From the NCBI GenBank assembly GCA_024276605.1, contig JAJRWX010000047.1:1-63685 (forward strand): a stretch of 63,685 nucleotides of DNA, given 5' to 3'. Position 1 is the stretch's first letter; each line of letters starts with the position of its first letter. The notes below the pieces were generated by a model, which ran no database searches, was not told where the DNA came from, and was given only the letters and a program-made list of their open reading frames with translations. Position numbers and translations under genes: made by a program. Shown here one piece after another: positions 8,938 to 18,601 of this stretch. Origin of the DNA: Planctomycetota bacterium. Its GTDB lineage: Bacteria; Planctomycetota; Phycisphaerae; UBA1845.

Positions 8938-11016
8938 ATGACGCTTGTCAAACATACCATCATTTTTTCCATCTCAGTGATGATAACGCTCATCATCGCT
9001 CCACCAATCCACGCAGAAAGTGTCGAAGTATTGACATCCGAGCACATCGCCAAGTTGCGTATGGTGACTACGGCTAAGATGTCTCCCGATGGACAACATA
9101 TTGCCTATACCTTGAGTGTACCGCGTATGCCTTTTGAAGATGATGATGGGGGTGCCTGGACAGAGCTTCATGTTGTCGATCTACAAGGCAATGCTCGGCC
9201 ATTTGTTACCGGTCATGTGAAGGTTGCATCCGTGGATTGGACACCCGATGGCCGGGGTCTTTCCTTCTTGGCCAAACGGGGTGATGACGAACATAAATCG
9301 CTATATGTCATACCCATCGACGGAGGGGAAGCGAAAAACATTCTCACTCACAGTACCGACATCTCAAGTTATTCTTGGAGCGCAGACGGACAACGCGTAG
9401 CATTTATTGCCAAGGAAAAGGCACTTAAAAAACGTAAAGCACTAAAAGATAAAGGCTTCAAGCAGGAAATCTATGAGGAAGATTTCCACCCTAAACGCGT
9501 GTGGATCGCCACGCCATATAATAAAGACGATAAACCTCGTAAGTTGTCATTGCCGGGGTTTCCCTCGGGGCTTCATTGGGGGCCTGTAGGTGATGTGATC
9601 GCGGTGGCGCTGGCGCCAACCCCGCTTATCGACGACCACTACATGAAGCGTAAACTATTCGCTTACCACGCGGATACTGGAGAAATTGTCTCCAGCTTTC
9701 CAAATGTCGGTAAACTCGGAGCTGTCACCTGGAGTCCGGATGGCCGACACTTAGCAGTTATCGCTGCTGCTGACATCAACGATCCCTCTGCCGGACGACT
9801 TGTGATTGCATCACTAGGTGATGGAACTCTGAAAGACATCAAACCAAACTACGAAGGTCAAATTAGTTCGGTAGCATGGCTAAATAACAACACGGTCATG
9901 TACCTGGGAGACCAGCGCGTATGGACTACGCTTGGAAACATCAATCGTGATACCGGCCAGGAAAAAGTGTTGATCGATGAAGGATCGTATGCCCTATCCC
10001 GCATGTCACTATCAAAAGACGGGCTGTCAATGGCCATGCTCAGTTCCAGCCCCACGCACCCAAGCGAAGTGTTCACCATCTCCCACGGTAACACAACACC
10101 TCGTCGATTGACCAACTCCAACCCTTGGCTTGAGCATATTCGTTTAGCCAAGCAGGAAGTCATTACCTATAAAGCTAAAGACGGGCTGGAAATAGACGGC
10201 CTATTGATTCGCCCTTTGGATGAAATACACGGTAAGAAATATCCGCTCATCCTCACCGTTCACGGCGGACCTGAATCTCATTATCGCCATAGTTGGCTCA
10301 CGCGTTACTCCGGTCCTGGACAAGTCGCAGCCGCTCGAGGTTTTGCCGTATTTTATCCCAACTATCGCGGCAGCACGGGGCGCGGTGTGGCGTTTTCTAA
10401 AATGGGACAAGCGGATTATGCGGGCGCGGAATTCAGCGATTTAATCGATGGTGTGGATCATCTCATTGAAATGGGACTCGTCGACCGCGACAAAGTCGGT
10501 GTCACCGGTGGGTCATACGGCGGATTCGCAACGGCGTGGTGTTCAACCTATTATTCACACCGATTCGCCGCCGGTGTGATGTTTGTCGGCATCAGCAATC
10601 ATATTTCAAAATCCGGCACAACGGATATACCTAATGAAATGTTTCTGGTACATGCCAGACGTAAGTTGCAGGACTCGTGGGATTTCTTCAAAGAGCGCAG
10701 CCCACTCTTTCACGTGGAAAAAGCAAAAACGCCACTACTGATCATGCACGGTAAAAATGATCCCCGCGTTCATCCCAGCCAATCGATGGAACTGTACCGA
10801 CATCTGAAGATATTGGATCAAGCACCCGTGCGATTGGTGTTCTATCCTGGTGAAGGCCACGGTAACCGCAAAGCAGCTGCACGCTACGATTATAACGTGC
10901 GTATGTTGCGCTGGTTCGAGCATTATCTCAAAGGCGAAGGCGGCGACCCACCGAACTATGAGATCAACTATCCGCTCGATAAGGATGACAAGGACGAATC
11001 ATCAGAGGATGCGTAG
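8938..11016 (+). CDS. Exported S9 family serine peptidase (prolyl oligopeptidase / acylaminoacyl-peptidase type)
   Basis: 692 residues from the ATG at 8938, placed 12 bp after a GAAGGAGG site; an ATG at 8905 adds 11 residues but lies before that site. A signal peptide is clear, with cleavage expected after IHA (residue 26). Residues 40-400 form a WD40/PD40-type beta-propeller with repeated SPDG/TPDG motifs. The C-terminal alpha/beta-hydrolase domain holds Ser526 in GGSYGG, Asp608 in HGKNDPRVH and His641 in GEGHGN, a complete catalytic triad. It should hydrolyse short peptides in the periplasm. The last 25 residues are acidic. It stands alone, convergent with murQ. Confidence 0.9.
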   Translation: MTLVKHTIIFSISVMITLIIAPPIHAESVEVLTSEHIAKLRMVTTAKMSPDGQHIAYTLSVPRMPFEDDDGGAWTELHVVDLQGNARPFVTGHVKVASVDWTPDGRGLSFLAKRGDDEHKSLYVIPIDGGEAKNILTHSTDISSYSWSADGQRVAFIAKEKALKKRKALKDKGFKQEIYEEDFHPKRVWIATPYNKDDKPRKLSLPGFPSGLHWGPVGDVIAVALAPTPLIDDHYMKRKLFAYHADTGEIVSSFPNVGKLGAVTWSPDGRHLAVIAAADINDPSAGRLVIASLGDGTLKDIKPNYEGQISSVAWLNNNTVMYLGDQRVWTTLGNINRDTGQEKVLIDEGSYALSRMSLSKDGLSMAMLSSSPTHPSEVFTISHGNTTPRRLTNSNPWLEHIRLAKQEVITYKAKDGLEIDGLLIRPLDEIHGKKYPLILTVHGGPESHYRHSWLTRYSGPGQVAAARGFAVFYPNYRGSTGRGVAFSKMGQADYAGAEFSDLIDGVDHLIEMGLVDRDKVGVTGGSYGGFATAWCSTYYSHRFAAGVMFVGISNHISKSGTTDIPNEMFLVHARRKLQDSWDFFKERSPLFHVEKAKTPLLIMHGKNDPRVHPSQSMELYRHLKILDQAPVRLVFYPGEGHGNRKAAARYDYNVRMLRWFEHYLKGEGGDPPNYEINYPLDKDDKDESSEDA

Positions 11017-11032
11017 GTAAACCCTCAGACAG

Positions 11033-11052
11033 CTAAGTCATTTTTGACTTAG
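11033..11052. terminator. Hairpin between convergent genes, probable bidirectional terminator
   Basis: A perfect 8-bp stem (CTAAGTCA / TGACTTAG) with a TTTT loop lies 17 bp after the peptidase stop and 30 bp before the murQ stop. A second short stem (GCGAGC/GCTCGC) follows. There is no long T-run on either side, so a canonical intrinsic terminator is not certain; the position between converging genes is the main support. Confidence 0.4.
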
Positions 11053-11081
11053 GCGAGCCGCATGCTTCAGCTCGCGCGGGG

Positions 11082-12023
11082 CTACGGCAATAGTTGGTCC
11101 AAGTGTCCATCGACATGGTTTAGCATGGACTCAGCCGTTGTTAGATCAACCGATTGATGGTTCATCACAATCGCTGTTTTCACCCGACCTTTTGCCTGCT
11201 GGAGCAGCGTTTTCGCTTCATCGCGTGAAAGGCCCGTCTCCCGTTGAATGATCCGCATACCACGATCAATCAGTTTGGCATTGGCCTGAGTATTCATATC
11301 GACCATCAAATTTTTATATGTCTTACCCAGTTGTACCATGGTGATCGTTGAGATCATGTTAAGTACCATCTTTGTCGCAGTACCGGCTTTCATCCGCGTG
11401 CTACCGGTCAATACTTCCGGGCCGGTGATGACGCGAATCGAAACATCCGCGTCGTCCGGCACTTGGTTTTGAGGAACACATGCCAACAAAATGACACCTG
11501 CGCCACGTTCCTTGGCACGATGCAACGCACCATGCACATACGGCGTCGTACCGCCGGTTGTAATACCAAAGACTACATCGCTCGCACCAACCTCACGCCG
11601 CTCTATTTCCGCAGCCCCTTCCGCAGAATCATCCTCTGCGCCTTCGATACTGCGAATCAGTGCATCTGCACCCCCTGCGATCACACCTTGAACAAGATCG
11701 GGATTGGTTAAAAACGTGGGTGGGCATTCGGCTGCATCCAGTACGCCCAATCGACCGCTCGTGCCGGCCCCAACGTAGATCAATCGCCCACCCATGCGCA
11801 TGCGCTGGGCAATCAACTCAATAGCGCGACAAATATCCAGACGTACAGCTTGGATCGCCCTGGCAATGGTTGCATCCTCACCATTGATCAAATCAAAGGC
11901 TTGCCCGATGGAAAGCATCCCCAAATGCTCTGATCCTGGATGACGCTGCTCAGTAGTCAACTCACCACGATGCGGGGTTATAGATATGTTTTCCAATTTC
12001 ATCCAATCGTTCACCTTGTGCAT
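11082..12023 (-). CDS. murQ: N-acetylmuramic acid 6-phosphate etherase
   Basis: 313 residues. The SIS-domain signature is strong: ERHP-like segment near the N-terminus, YVGAGTSGRLGVLDAAECPPTF, FGITTGGTTPY, GPEVLTGSTRMKAGTATKMVLN, and the conserved VDMNTQANAKL. MurQ cleaves the D-lactyl ether of MurNAc-6-phosphate to give GlcNAc-6-phosphate and lactate in peptidoglycan recycling. Length is as expected for the family (about 300). An ATG seven codons in could be the true start. It is monocistronic here. Its presence implies that the organism handles muramic acid, either its own or scavenged. Confidence 0.95.
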   Translation of the reverse strand: MHKVNDWMKLENISITPHRGELTTEQRHPGSEHLGMLSIGQAFDLINGEDATIARAIQAVRLDICRAIELIAQRMRMGGRLIYVGAGTSGRLGVLDAAECPPTFLTNPDLVQGVIAGGADALIRSIEGAEDDSAEGAAEIERREVGASDVVFGITTGGTTPYVHGALHRAKERGAGVILLACVPQNQVPDDADVSIRVITGPEVLTGSTRMKAGTATKMVLNMISTITMVQLGKTYKNLMVDMNTQANAKLIDRGMRIIQRETGLSRDEAKTLLQQAKGRVKTAIVMNHQSVDLTTAESMLNHVDGHLDQLLP

Positions 12024-12362
12024 GCGACAAATAGAATCATAGCATGTTCATTGACGCTAATCGAGTGTTGCTATACCGATAATGTCTTCAACGGGCCTGT
12101 AACAAAATCGGCGGGTGGGTGGCATGGGCAAACGCCGCAGAATCGGGCTATCGAATATACAATGGATGCTGCTCGCGGCGTTAGCCCGTGCAGGCGCAAC
12201 CGTGGAAAAGCACGGGCAAGCGTCGCCCCATACGTCTCTTTTCATCCGCGATCCCTTCAATGCGACGCTTGTCCATGCCACCTTACTCAAGCCAGCCTCA
12301 TCTGTCTTGCACCCTCCATTAGGTGCTTGACGACAGGACGTGTTATTGACAACAATAACCCT
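12024..12362. other. Stretch without a supported gene
   Basis: Divergent region between murQ and the small gene at 12363. An open frame continues in frame upstream of 12363, but its extra N-terminal part has no conserved look and overlaps the murQ start. Short frames on both strands carry no motifs. Confidence 0.45.
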
Positions 12363-12629
12363 ATGCCAGAATACTCACGACATCAAAAGAAGATCATTGA
12401 TCGATATTACGCCAATCTGGACCAGATTGCTTTGACGCGATTAAGTGAAATAACCACGGAAATTTTCCTAGCAGATACAGCGGCGCAAAAGAAGCGTATG
12501 TGGGACCGGGCGGATAAAGCCATGCAGAAGTTGAAAATCCCCAAGAAATTGATTGATCACATCCTGCAAACCCGCGATCCGGAAATACTGGCCCAGAACC
12601 TCAAAAACTGGCTCAAAGCAAGCGGTTAG
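12363..12629 (+). CDS. Small conserved-looking cytoplasmic protein, function unknown
   Basis: 88 residues from the ATG at 12363. The frame is open far upstream, but this Met starts a compact, helix-rich, highly charged sequence (HQKKIIDRYYANLDQI...LSEI..EIFLAD...KKRMWDRADKAM) typical of a real small protein. I recall similar short proteins with the RYY...LSEIVTE pattern from planctomycetes, but cannot name a family. No signal peptide or membrane segment. It precedes the FHA protein by 183 bp in the same direction. Confidence 0.6.
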   Translation: MPEYSRHQKKIIDRYYANLDQIALTRLSEITTEIFLADTAAQKKRMWDRADKAMQKLKIPKKLIDHILQTRDPEILAQNLKNWLKASG

Positions 12630-12812
12630 ACTCAACTGGCAGCGCGCATTCATTTGAGAGCAAATAATTTGCCTTTTAGCCCGAATTCATCTGTGACAGC
12701 AACATTAACCGGTATAACCTAAAGTCGTATCGGACGGTCAACGTGTATTTTGACGACCCTGGTAGGCTGTTTATTATCCTAAGTGGTCTGGATCGACCGG
12801 CGGGAATAGCTC

Positions 12813-14426
12813 ATGCTCAGCAATCTAACATTCATGCGACTACGGGTAGCTGAAAAAGCGGCTAAGGACGGTCGTCTCGATGAAGCCTTCCGTCTCGCAT
12901 GCGCCCAGGATTTACGAACACATCAGCGTGCTCAAGCTATCTTGAAATCTCTCACCCCGAAACTATTGGAACGGGCCAGGGAACACTACCGCGCGGATCG
13001 TTTTGCCGAGGCATTATCCGATCTGGATCGGGCACAAGCCGGCAACGTCATGTTAGAGGAAATCAGCGAACTACGAGGCCATGTCCATACGGTGGCCCAT
13101 GAACAACTTCGCAACCAACAATCTCGCTACGATCGTATTAACAACGCCCGCCGTCGCATTGAGGATGGCTCACTCGTAGCCGGTCGTAAGATACTCGAAC
13201 GTGCCAGTGGCCATGACGCGGCAGCGCAGGCGCTGCGCGGGGACATAGACCAACGTAACGAGGATGCTTTAGAATTAATTCGGACGGCGAAGCCGCTCAT
13301 CGCTCAGGGGCAGTTTGCCCAGGCCGCAACACGTCTTCTACGGGCTAAGCGTGTGAATGCCCACACCGAAGAAGTGATAAAAGTCGAGAATGAGCTTTGT
13401 AGCCAAGCACTCAAAGCAGCCCACGATTCACTACAGCAAGGACGTATCAAACGGGCAGAAATTGAACTTGATAGCCTGGGAAAAATTGGCGATAGCGATC
13501 CCCAAAAGCGTGACCTGCTTGAAGCGGTCAGACTATCTCGAAAGGCATCCCAAGCCCTACGCACTTATGCCTACGTGGATGCACGTCGCCATTTGATGTC
13601 GTTGGATCGTGTGATGCCGAAAATTAAATGGGTCTCGCAAGCCATCACGCTACTCACGGAAATGGAGCAAAGGGCTATGACATTGCTAGCTGGACCGCTA
13701 GGGGAAGCCACGGAGGGTCCATCGGACGCTGGATTGGCTAACGCGCGTAAGTTGGCAAATAATCCGGTTAGCGACGAAACCATCGCCATACCGAATCGCA
13801 TAGCGCCCGCCGTCGTGGCTACGTCCTCTGCCAATCAACTTTTGCTTTTAGTAGATGGTGGCGGAAGTTATCTTCTGCTTCGCGGTAATGATACCTCGAT
13901 TGGACGAGCTACGACGAAACATCCGGCAGATATGCCGTTTCTGAGCGACATCGCCGAACGACATGCCACGCTTAGGCGCGTCGAAGATGACTATTTCCTC
14001 TCATCCACGAAAGCAGTCGACGTAGCCGGTCAACCTACCACGTACACATTATTACGCGATGGAGATCGTGTCGTGATGGGTCGCAAGGCGAAATTCACTT
14101 TTAGAACACCGAGCCGACGAAGTGCCTCAGCCGTTCTCGATTTAAGTGATACGACCAAAATGCCTAATGATGTGCGGCGGGTCGTACTATTCGACAAACT
14201 CGCTATCTTAAGCTCGTCTCCCAGCGCTCACATTCGCTGTCGACATGCGGGCATACCGTTGATCTTGTTCGAGCGGGGAGGCGATATTTGGATTCGCGCG
14301 AAAAATGATGGACATGTCGACACCCAGGCCAAGCGCCTGCCATTGGGTGAGTCGATCGAAATCGCTGGCGTCAGCTTGGTGCTCAGTCCGTGGACTGTGC
14401 GATTACCGGGTGACCGACAAACATAA
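12813..14426 (+). CDS. Helical-repeat protein with C-terminal FHA domain(s)
   Basis: 537 residues, no signal peptide. Residues 1-290 are amphipathic helices with a TPR-like rhythm (AxxxxxxGRLDEAFRLA, YRADRFAEALSDLDRA, IAQGQFAQAATRLLRA, LQQGRIKRAEIELDSL), a probable protein-protein interaction scaffold. Residues 345-430 look like an FHA phosphothreonine-binding domain: the SIGRA strand-turn, then DIAERHATLRR, matching the GR...S.H pattern. Residues 455-530 repeat the beta pattern in degenerate form. An adjacent Ser/Thr kinase gene (85 bp downstream) makes a phospho-dependent partnership likely. The substrate or partner is not shown by sequence. Confidence 0.75.
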   Translation: MLSNLTFMRLRVAEKAAKDGRLDEAFRLACAQDLRTHQRAQAILKSLTPKLLERAREHYRADRFAEALSDLDRAQAGNVMLEEISELRGHVHTVAHEQLRNQQSRYDRINNARRRIEDGSLVAGRKILERASGHDAAAQALRGDIDQRNEDALELIRTAKPLIAQGQFAQAATRLLRAKRVNAHTEEVIKVENELCSQALKAAHDSLQQGRIKRAEIELDSLGKIGDSDPQKRDLLEAVRLSRKASQALRTYAYVDARRHLMSLDRVMPKIKWVSQAITLLTEMEQRAMTLLAGPLGEATEGPSDAGLANARKLANNPVSDETIAIPNRIAPAVVATSSANQLLLLVDGGGSYLLLRGNDTSIGRATTKHPADMPFLSDIAERHATLRRVEDDYFLSSTKAVDVAGQPTTYTLLRDGDRVVMGRKAKFTFRTPSRRSASAVLDLSDTTKMPNDVRRVVLFDKLAILSSSPSAHIRCRHAGIPLILFERGGDIWIRAKNDGHVDTQAKRLPLGESIEIAGVSLVLSPWTVRLPGDRQT

Positions 14427-14511
14427 GACATGGTGTCACGGCTGAGAGCAGCCGAGGCTTTGATCAAAAGACATCGATCAGCCCAAAGGACTAGCAAATA
14501 GGCTCACGATC

Positions 14512-16920
14512 ATGGCATACGTATTCAAACATAACGACCGACCACTCGACGACTACACTATTCAGCGCGCAGTCGGTTGCGGTGGTTTCGGCGAAGTATA
14601 CTACGCGATTAGTGACGGCGGACGAGAAGTCGCGCTGAAGTACCTCAAGTCAAACCCGGCCATTGAACTGCGCGGCGTCAGTCATTGCATTAATCTCAAA
14701 AGCCCTCATCTGGTATCGATCTTTGATGTCAAGCAAAATGCGGACGGTGAATACTTCATTATCATGGAGTATTGCTCCGGGCCTTCGTTGCGTGATCTGA
14801 TGGTAGCAGAACCTGAAGGATTCGGCCCACAAAAGTCAGCTTTCTTTGTACGCGAAATTGCCAAAGGATTGGCCTACTTGCACGATCGCGGCATCGTTCA
14901 TCGGGATATGAAACCCGGAAACATTTTCTACGATGATGGCTACGTCAAGATCGGTGACTACGGACTCAGTAAATTTATTTCCGTCTCACGGCACAGCGCT
15001 CAAACAGCCAGCGTTGGCACGGTGCACTACATGGCGCCGGAAATTGGCAGTGGGAATTACTCAGCCGGTGTCGACATCTACGCCTTGGGCGTGATGCTCT
15101 ATGAGATGCTTTTGGGGCGCGTGCCTTTCGAGGGTTCTTCGATGGGCGAAATTCTCATGAAGCACCTGACCGCCCAACCGGAGTTGGATGAATTGCCGCA
15201 CCCCTTTGGCGAAGTGATTCGCAAGGCATTGCAGAAAGATCCGAAGGATCGATATCAATCAGCCAACGAAATGATCGAAGCCTTGTTGAACGTAGAAGAA
15301 GTGCGACAAAGCCTAGCCGGTTTCAGCACAAAGAGCCTGCAGGGCGCGATTCAACATGGGGCAGCGCACGGGGCATCGTCACCGATTCCATCACCGAACC
15401 CTCCACCGCGCGGCGGGCAGGCGTATGGTCCCCCACCACCACCGGCTAAACCGCGTCCCAAAAAGCAACGTCGATTTCGTCGATCAACGGCCGGGGTGAT
15501 GTCTGAACGCGTCGCCAGACAGCAAGATCGAATCGCAAGAAAGATCGACAAAAAGCTAGCCAAGCTTTCGGGTGGCAGACTACCTAAACACCAGACGCAA
15601 GCCTATGCCGCCGCGTCACGTCGAGCCGGCGAAGCACCCGGAGAATTCGTTGCCAGACGAGCACGCCGTAAACGCATAGTGCTATGCCTGTTAGCTTCGG
15701 CGGCTATTGCCATAGGTGCAGGATTTGTGTTTGGAAATGAAGTAGAGGCTCCTTATGGAATTGCTACGGGGATGTTAATCGTAGCCATGTCCGGTGGCAT
15801 AGGCCTGAGTAGAAAAGCCGTTCGGTGGTTTGCCGCAGAAGATGGTCCCCGCTGGACGAGCGCTGCGATTCGCATCGGATCGTGCACACCATTACTGTTT
15901 GTAGCAGCCATTCCCATGTTAGCTGACAAATGGACATACGAAGGATTGGCCATCATCACCGCCATGCTAATGGTAGTGATACTCGGAAACTGGAATAAAC
16001 CTTTTGAGCGCGGCCACGCCGGCGAGTTGAGTATAGGTACTGCATTCTACACAGGTTTGGGGGGCCTGATTGCTGGGATGTTCTCTTGTGGCATATTTGA
16101 CGGCAAAGAAATCGTTATGATGACATCCGCAGTTATTGCTGCGTCAGTGTCACTCATTATTCAGATGAACTCCTGGTGGACCGGAAGTCAGCGCCCCGCG
16201 TTCGCTGCTGGGAGCAATCAGGATGCACCAGCTTCGAACAAGTCACATACCAAGGCAGAGGACAGCGGCATATTGATCGCAGGTATGATGATTGGTGGAG
16301 GCTCAGGCGCTACGACATCTAGCCCTTTACACCAGTCGAACCATGAAACCGCCGATCCTTATGCTTATCTTAGGCGCTGGGGTATCACGCGCGCCATGTG
16401 GGGACTGTTGGCATTTTGCTCTGCGTGTGGCGTATTGGCCATTTCCCTGGTGATGGGATTGAACCCAGACTACGATCCGCACAGGTTAACACATACATAT
16501 TATGACGACGTAACGGGCATGATCATCGGACTAATCGCGTGCGCTATGTTTACGCTGTTCGCTGCACGAAAAACCACACCCCTTCGCAAAGAAGGCTTCT
16601 GGCGCGAAACACTTAGACCCGGCATGTTGACAATCCTAACTTTTGGTATCGGAGCCTTAATTACCGGGATTGCCAGGAATTGGGATCTTCCATCCATGAA
16701 TGATGAAGCACGTATCGGTCTTGTGTTTGGCCTAGTGGTTGTCTCACTCGTTTGGCTCGGACTCCTGCTGTTTACCGGTCGAAAGCCCCGACCACAGCCT
16801 GCATTCGTGCAGCCAGACGTGGCTATGTCACACGATTCATCACCGTATACAGAAAACTACAATGATGCAGCGACGCCCCAGACCCAAATGAATCCTGAAC
16901 AGGCAAACCCGCGAACATAG
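14512..16920 (+). CDS. Membrane-bound serine/threonine protein kinase
   Basis: 802 residues. The kinase domain (residues 15-265) has the Gly-rich loop GCGGFGEVY, ATP-binding Lys43, catalytic HRDMKPGN with Asp132, and DYG in place of DFG (Asp149), followed by APE. A Pro/Arg-rich linker (about 295-330) and a basic region lead to a C-terminal half with about ten hydrophobic helices in two groups, separated by a polar segment near 560-620. Most bacterial kinases of this class have one helix and a sensor ectodomain; here the sensor is probably the membrane domain itself. It lies between an FHA protein and an ECF sigma factor in the same direction, suggesting one signalling module. It ends with TAG. 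Confidence 0.9.
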   Translation: MAYVFKHNDRPLDDYTIQRAVGCGGFGEVYYAISDGGREVALKYLKSNPAIELRGVSHCINLKSPHLVSIFDVKQNADGEYFIIMEYCSGPSLRDLMVAEPEGFGPQKSAFFVREIAKGLAYLHDRGIVHRDMKPGNIFYDDGYVKIGDYGLSKFISVSRHSAQTASVGTVHYMAPEIGSGNYSAGVDIYALGVMLYEMLLGRVPFEGSSMGEILMKHLTAQPELDELPHPFGEVIRKALQKDPKDRYQSANEMIEALLNVEEVRQSLAGFSTKSLQGAIQHGAAHGASSPIPSPNPPPRGGQAYGPPPPPAKPRPKKQRRFRRSTAGVMSERVARQQDRIARKIDKKLAKLSGGRLPKHQTQAYAAASRRAGEAPGEFVARRARRKRIVLCLLASAAIAIGAGFVFGNEVEAPYGIATGMLIVAMSGGIGLSRKAVRWFAAEDGPRWTSAAIRIGSCTPLLFVAAIPMLADKWTYEGLAIITAMLMVVILGNWNKPFERGHAGELSIGTAFYTGLGGLIAGMFSCGIFDGKEIVMMTSAVIAASVSLIIQMNSWWTGSQRPAFAAGSNQDAPASNKSHTKAEDSGILIAGMMIGGGSGATTSSPLHQSNHETADPYAYLRRWGITRAMWGLLAFCSACGVLAISLVMGLNPDYDPHRLTHTYYDDVTGMIIGLIACAMFTLFAARKTTPLRKEGFWRETLRPGMLTILTFGIGALITGIARNWDLPSMNDEARIGLVFGLVVVSLVWLGLLLFTGRKPRPQPAFVQPDVAMSHDSSPYTENYNDAATPQTQMNPEQANPRT

Positions 16921-17178
16921 GGAATATCAACTTGCTGGTAGCTTTTCACTACCGATCGACATAGACTATCGCCTAGTCACGAATGAAGTGATAGGTTGCG
17001 CCAAACCGAGCCGCGCCCGTGAGGAAGTGGTTTTCTTAGCTACCGGATGATTTCTGTTCCTCGAAAATTAATGCGGTAACGGCGCGCAGCACCCTATGTT
17101 GATTCATGACCGGGCACTAAGCCCGCCATTGGGGGTTCAATTTTTTCGCGTTGGACCCGCCACATTAACTTGAGGATC

Positions 17179-18084
17179 ATGCAACTATTGGCCGGGCCTA
17201 TGACTACGAACAACGCGGATGTGTATTTGGTCGAGGAGATTCAAAAAGGCAGCCAATCCGCCTGGCGCGATCTCATATCCAGATATTCAGGTCGACTACT
17301 GGCTTTCGCCCGCGCTCGCACGTCGAGCTTAAGCGACGCAGAAGACCTAGTGCAAGATACCTTCGTGGGGTTTCTCAACTCACTCGGACATTATGACACA
17401 GCCCGGTCGCTCGAAACTTATCTGTTTACGATATTGCGGTATAAGCTTTACGACCTATTGCGAAAACGCAAGCCCAATGTGCTATCCGAGCCGGAAGATG
17501 CCTCCGATTGGTGGGACCGCATCACAGGAGGAAATACGGAAACACCGAGTGCCGTAGCTGCCCAAGCAGAAGCGGCACAACAGCAGTCGCAACTGTTGGG
17601 TGAATTGCTGCGGGCATTAATTCACGACTTTCGTGATCGTAGCGCATTTGAAGATTTGCAAGTAATCGAATTAATCTTTTTTGGTGGTAAACGCAACCTC
17701 GATGTTGCCGAACTTTTGGATATTGACCAAAAAGCTGTAGCAGGTATTAAATTTCGCGCCATTGCAAAACTACAAAAATATCTCGCAGAACGCGATCCAT
17801 CCGTCATGGCCTGCCTGGACGAAGCCCAAGCTGAAATTACCGTATGCAACGTATGGCGTGAGCAGCGCTTGACCTGCCTGAAACGAAGCACGCTAGGTTC
17901 CCATCTGCTCGGGGTTCTGGAGCAGCCCTGGAACGCTTATACTCAGTTTCACCTGGACGTTGTCGCCTGCCCGATGTGCCTGGCCAATCTTCATGATCTT
18001 GAAACCGAACAGGATGACCCAGCCTCACCCGATCCCGATCGTTTCTTTCAATCCAGTGTAGGATTCTTAAAAAAATCCGATTAA
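17179..18084 (+). CDS. ECF-type RNA polymerase sigma factor with a Cys/His C-terminal extension
   Basis: About 301 residues from the ATG at 17179; a TTG at 17170 or ATG at 17200 are alternative starts. Region 2 is clear (ISRYSGRLLAFARAR, DAEDLVQDTFVGFL, then SLETYLFTILRYKLYDLLRKR). Region 4 is visible at about residues 150-195 as a helix-turn-helix (NLDVAELLDIDQKAVAGIKFRAIAKL). After it comes an extension of about 100 residues with Cys in CNVW and TCL and a FHLDVVACPMC motif, reminiscent of the zinc-binding anti-sigma (ZAS) fold with HxnCxxC. Such an extension could regulate the sigma factor in cis. The upstream kinase and FHA genes suggest phosphorylation-linked control, as described for kinase-associated ECF groups. 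Confidence 0.85.
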   Translation: MQLLAGPMTTNNADVYLVEEIQKGSQSAWRDLISRYSGRLLAFARARTSSLSDAEDLVQDTFVGFLNSLGHYDTARSLETYLFTILRYKLYDLLRKRKPNVLSEPEDASDWWDRITGGNTETPSAVAAQAEAAQQQSQLLGELLRALIHDFRDRSAFEDLQVIELIFFGGKRNLDVAELLDIDQKAVAGIKFRAIAKLQKYLAERDPSVMACLDEAQAEITVCNVWREQRLTCLKRSTLGSHLLGVLEQPWNAYTQFHLDVVACPMCLANLHDLETEQDDPASPDPDRFFQSSVGFLKKSD

Positions 18085-18203
18085 ACGATCAGCGTGTTAA
18101 ACGAGCCGCATACTTTACAATATCCTTCGTTTTTACGTATCGCTTTTTAGCCATCTCCCGTGAAATGATGAGTATTGACCGCTACACAATAAAAGAGCTT
18201 GCT

Positions 18204-18560
18204 CTATTCAGCCCAGCGTTCCAATGTCGCGGTGACACGCAAAGCGACAATCGTTACATCATCACTTTCGACGTCTTCAACTTTTCCCCGTTGTAATTGT
18301 TGTCGCATAGCCGACTCGAACGCCGCAGGTGTTGATAGATAATTTACCGGCATGGTCATGTCACAATCGCCGACGCGACAAACAACGAATCGGTCAATCA
18401 CCGCATCATCCTGCTCATAGCCGGCGACTTGCACGGCATGGGCCGCAGCTTCAAATAGTGCCAACATCTCACGGCGTAGTCGATCGAAGTCTAATGTACT
18501 AAATCGATCGGCATGATCTTTGGTTTGATCGAAAAGTGTTTTACGGATAATCTCATTCAT
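18204..18560 (-). CDS. Small cytoplasmic protein, function unknown
   Basis: 118 residues, no signal peptide or membrane helix. The sequence is balanced in charge, with a helical N-terminal half and a VVCRVGDCDMTMPVNYLSTPA segment with two Cys. I do not recognise the family. It starts 42 bp after the stop of the P-loop protein gene and is probably the last gene of a three-gene operon with it and the CAP-domain gene. Confidence 0.6.
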   Translation of the reverse strand: MNEIIRKTLFDQTKDHADRFSTLDFDRLRREMLALFEAAAHAVQVAGYEQDDAVIDRFVVCRVGDCDMTMPVNYLSTPAAFESAMRQQLQRGKVEDVESDDVTIVALRVTATLERWAE

Positions 18561-18601
18561 GACGTGATGTCAAGGACACGCATGTTGCACAGACATACCC
18601 G

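Noticed and set aside
11940-12362. N-terminal extension of the small gene at 12363
   Set aside because: The extra 141 codons overlap the murQ start on the other strand, lack conserved features, and would begin inside murQ. The compact ORF from 12363 looks like a complete small protein.
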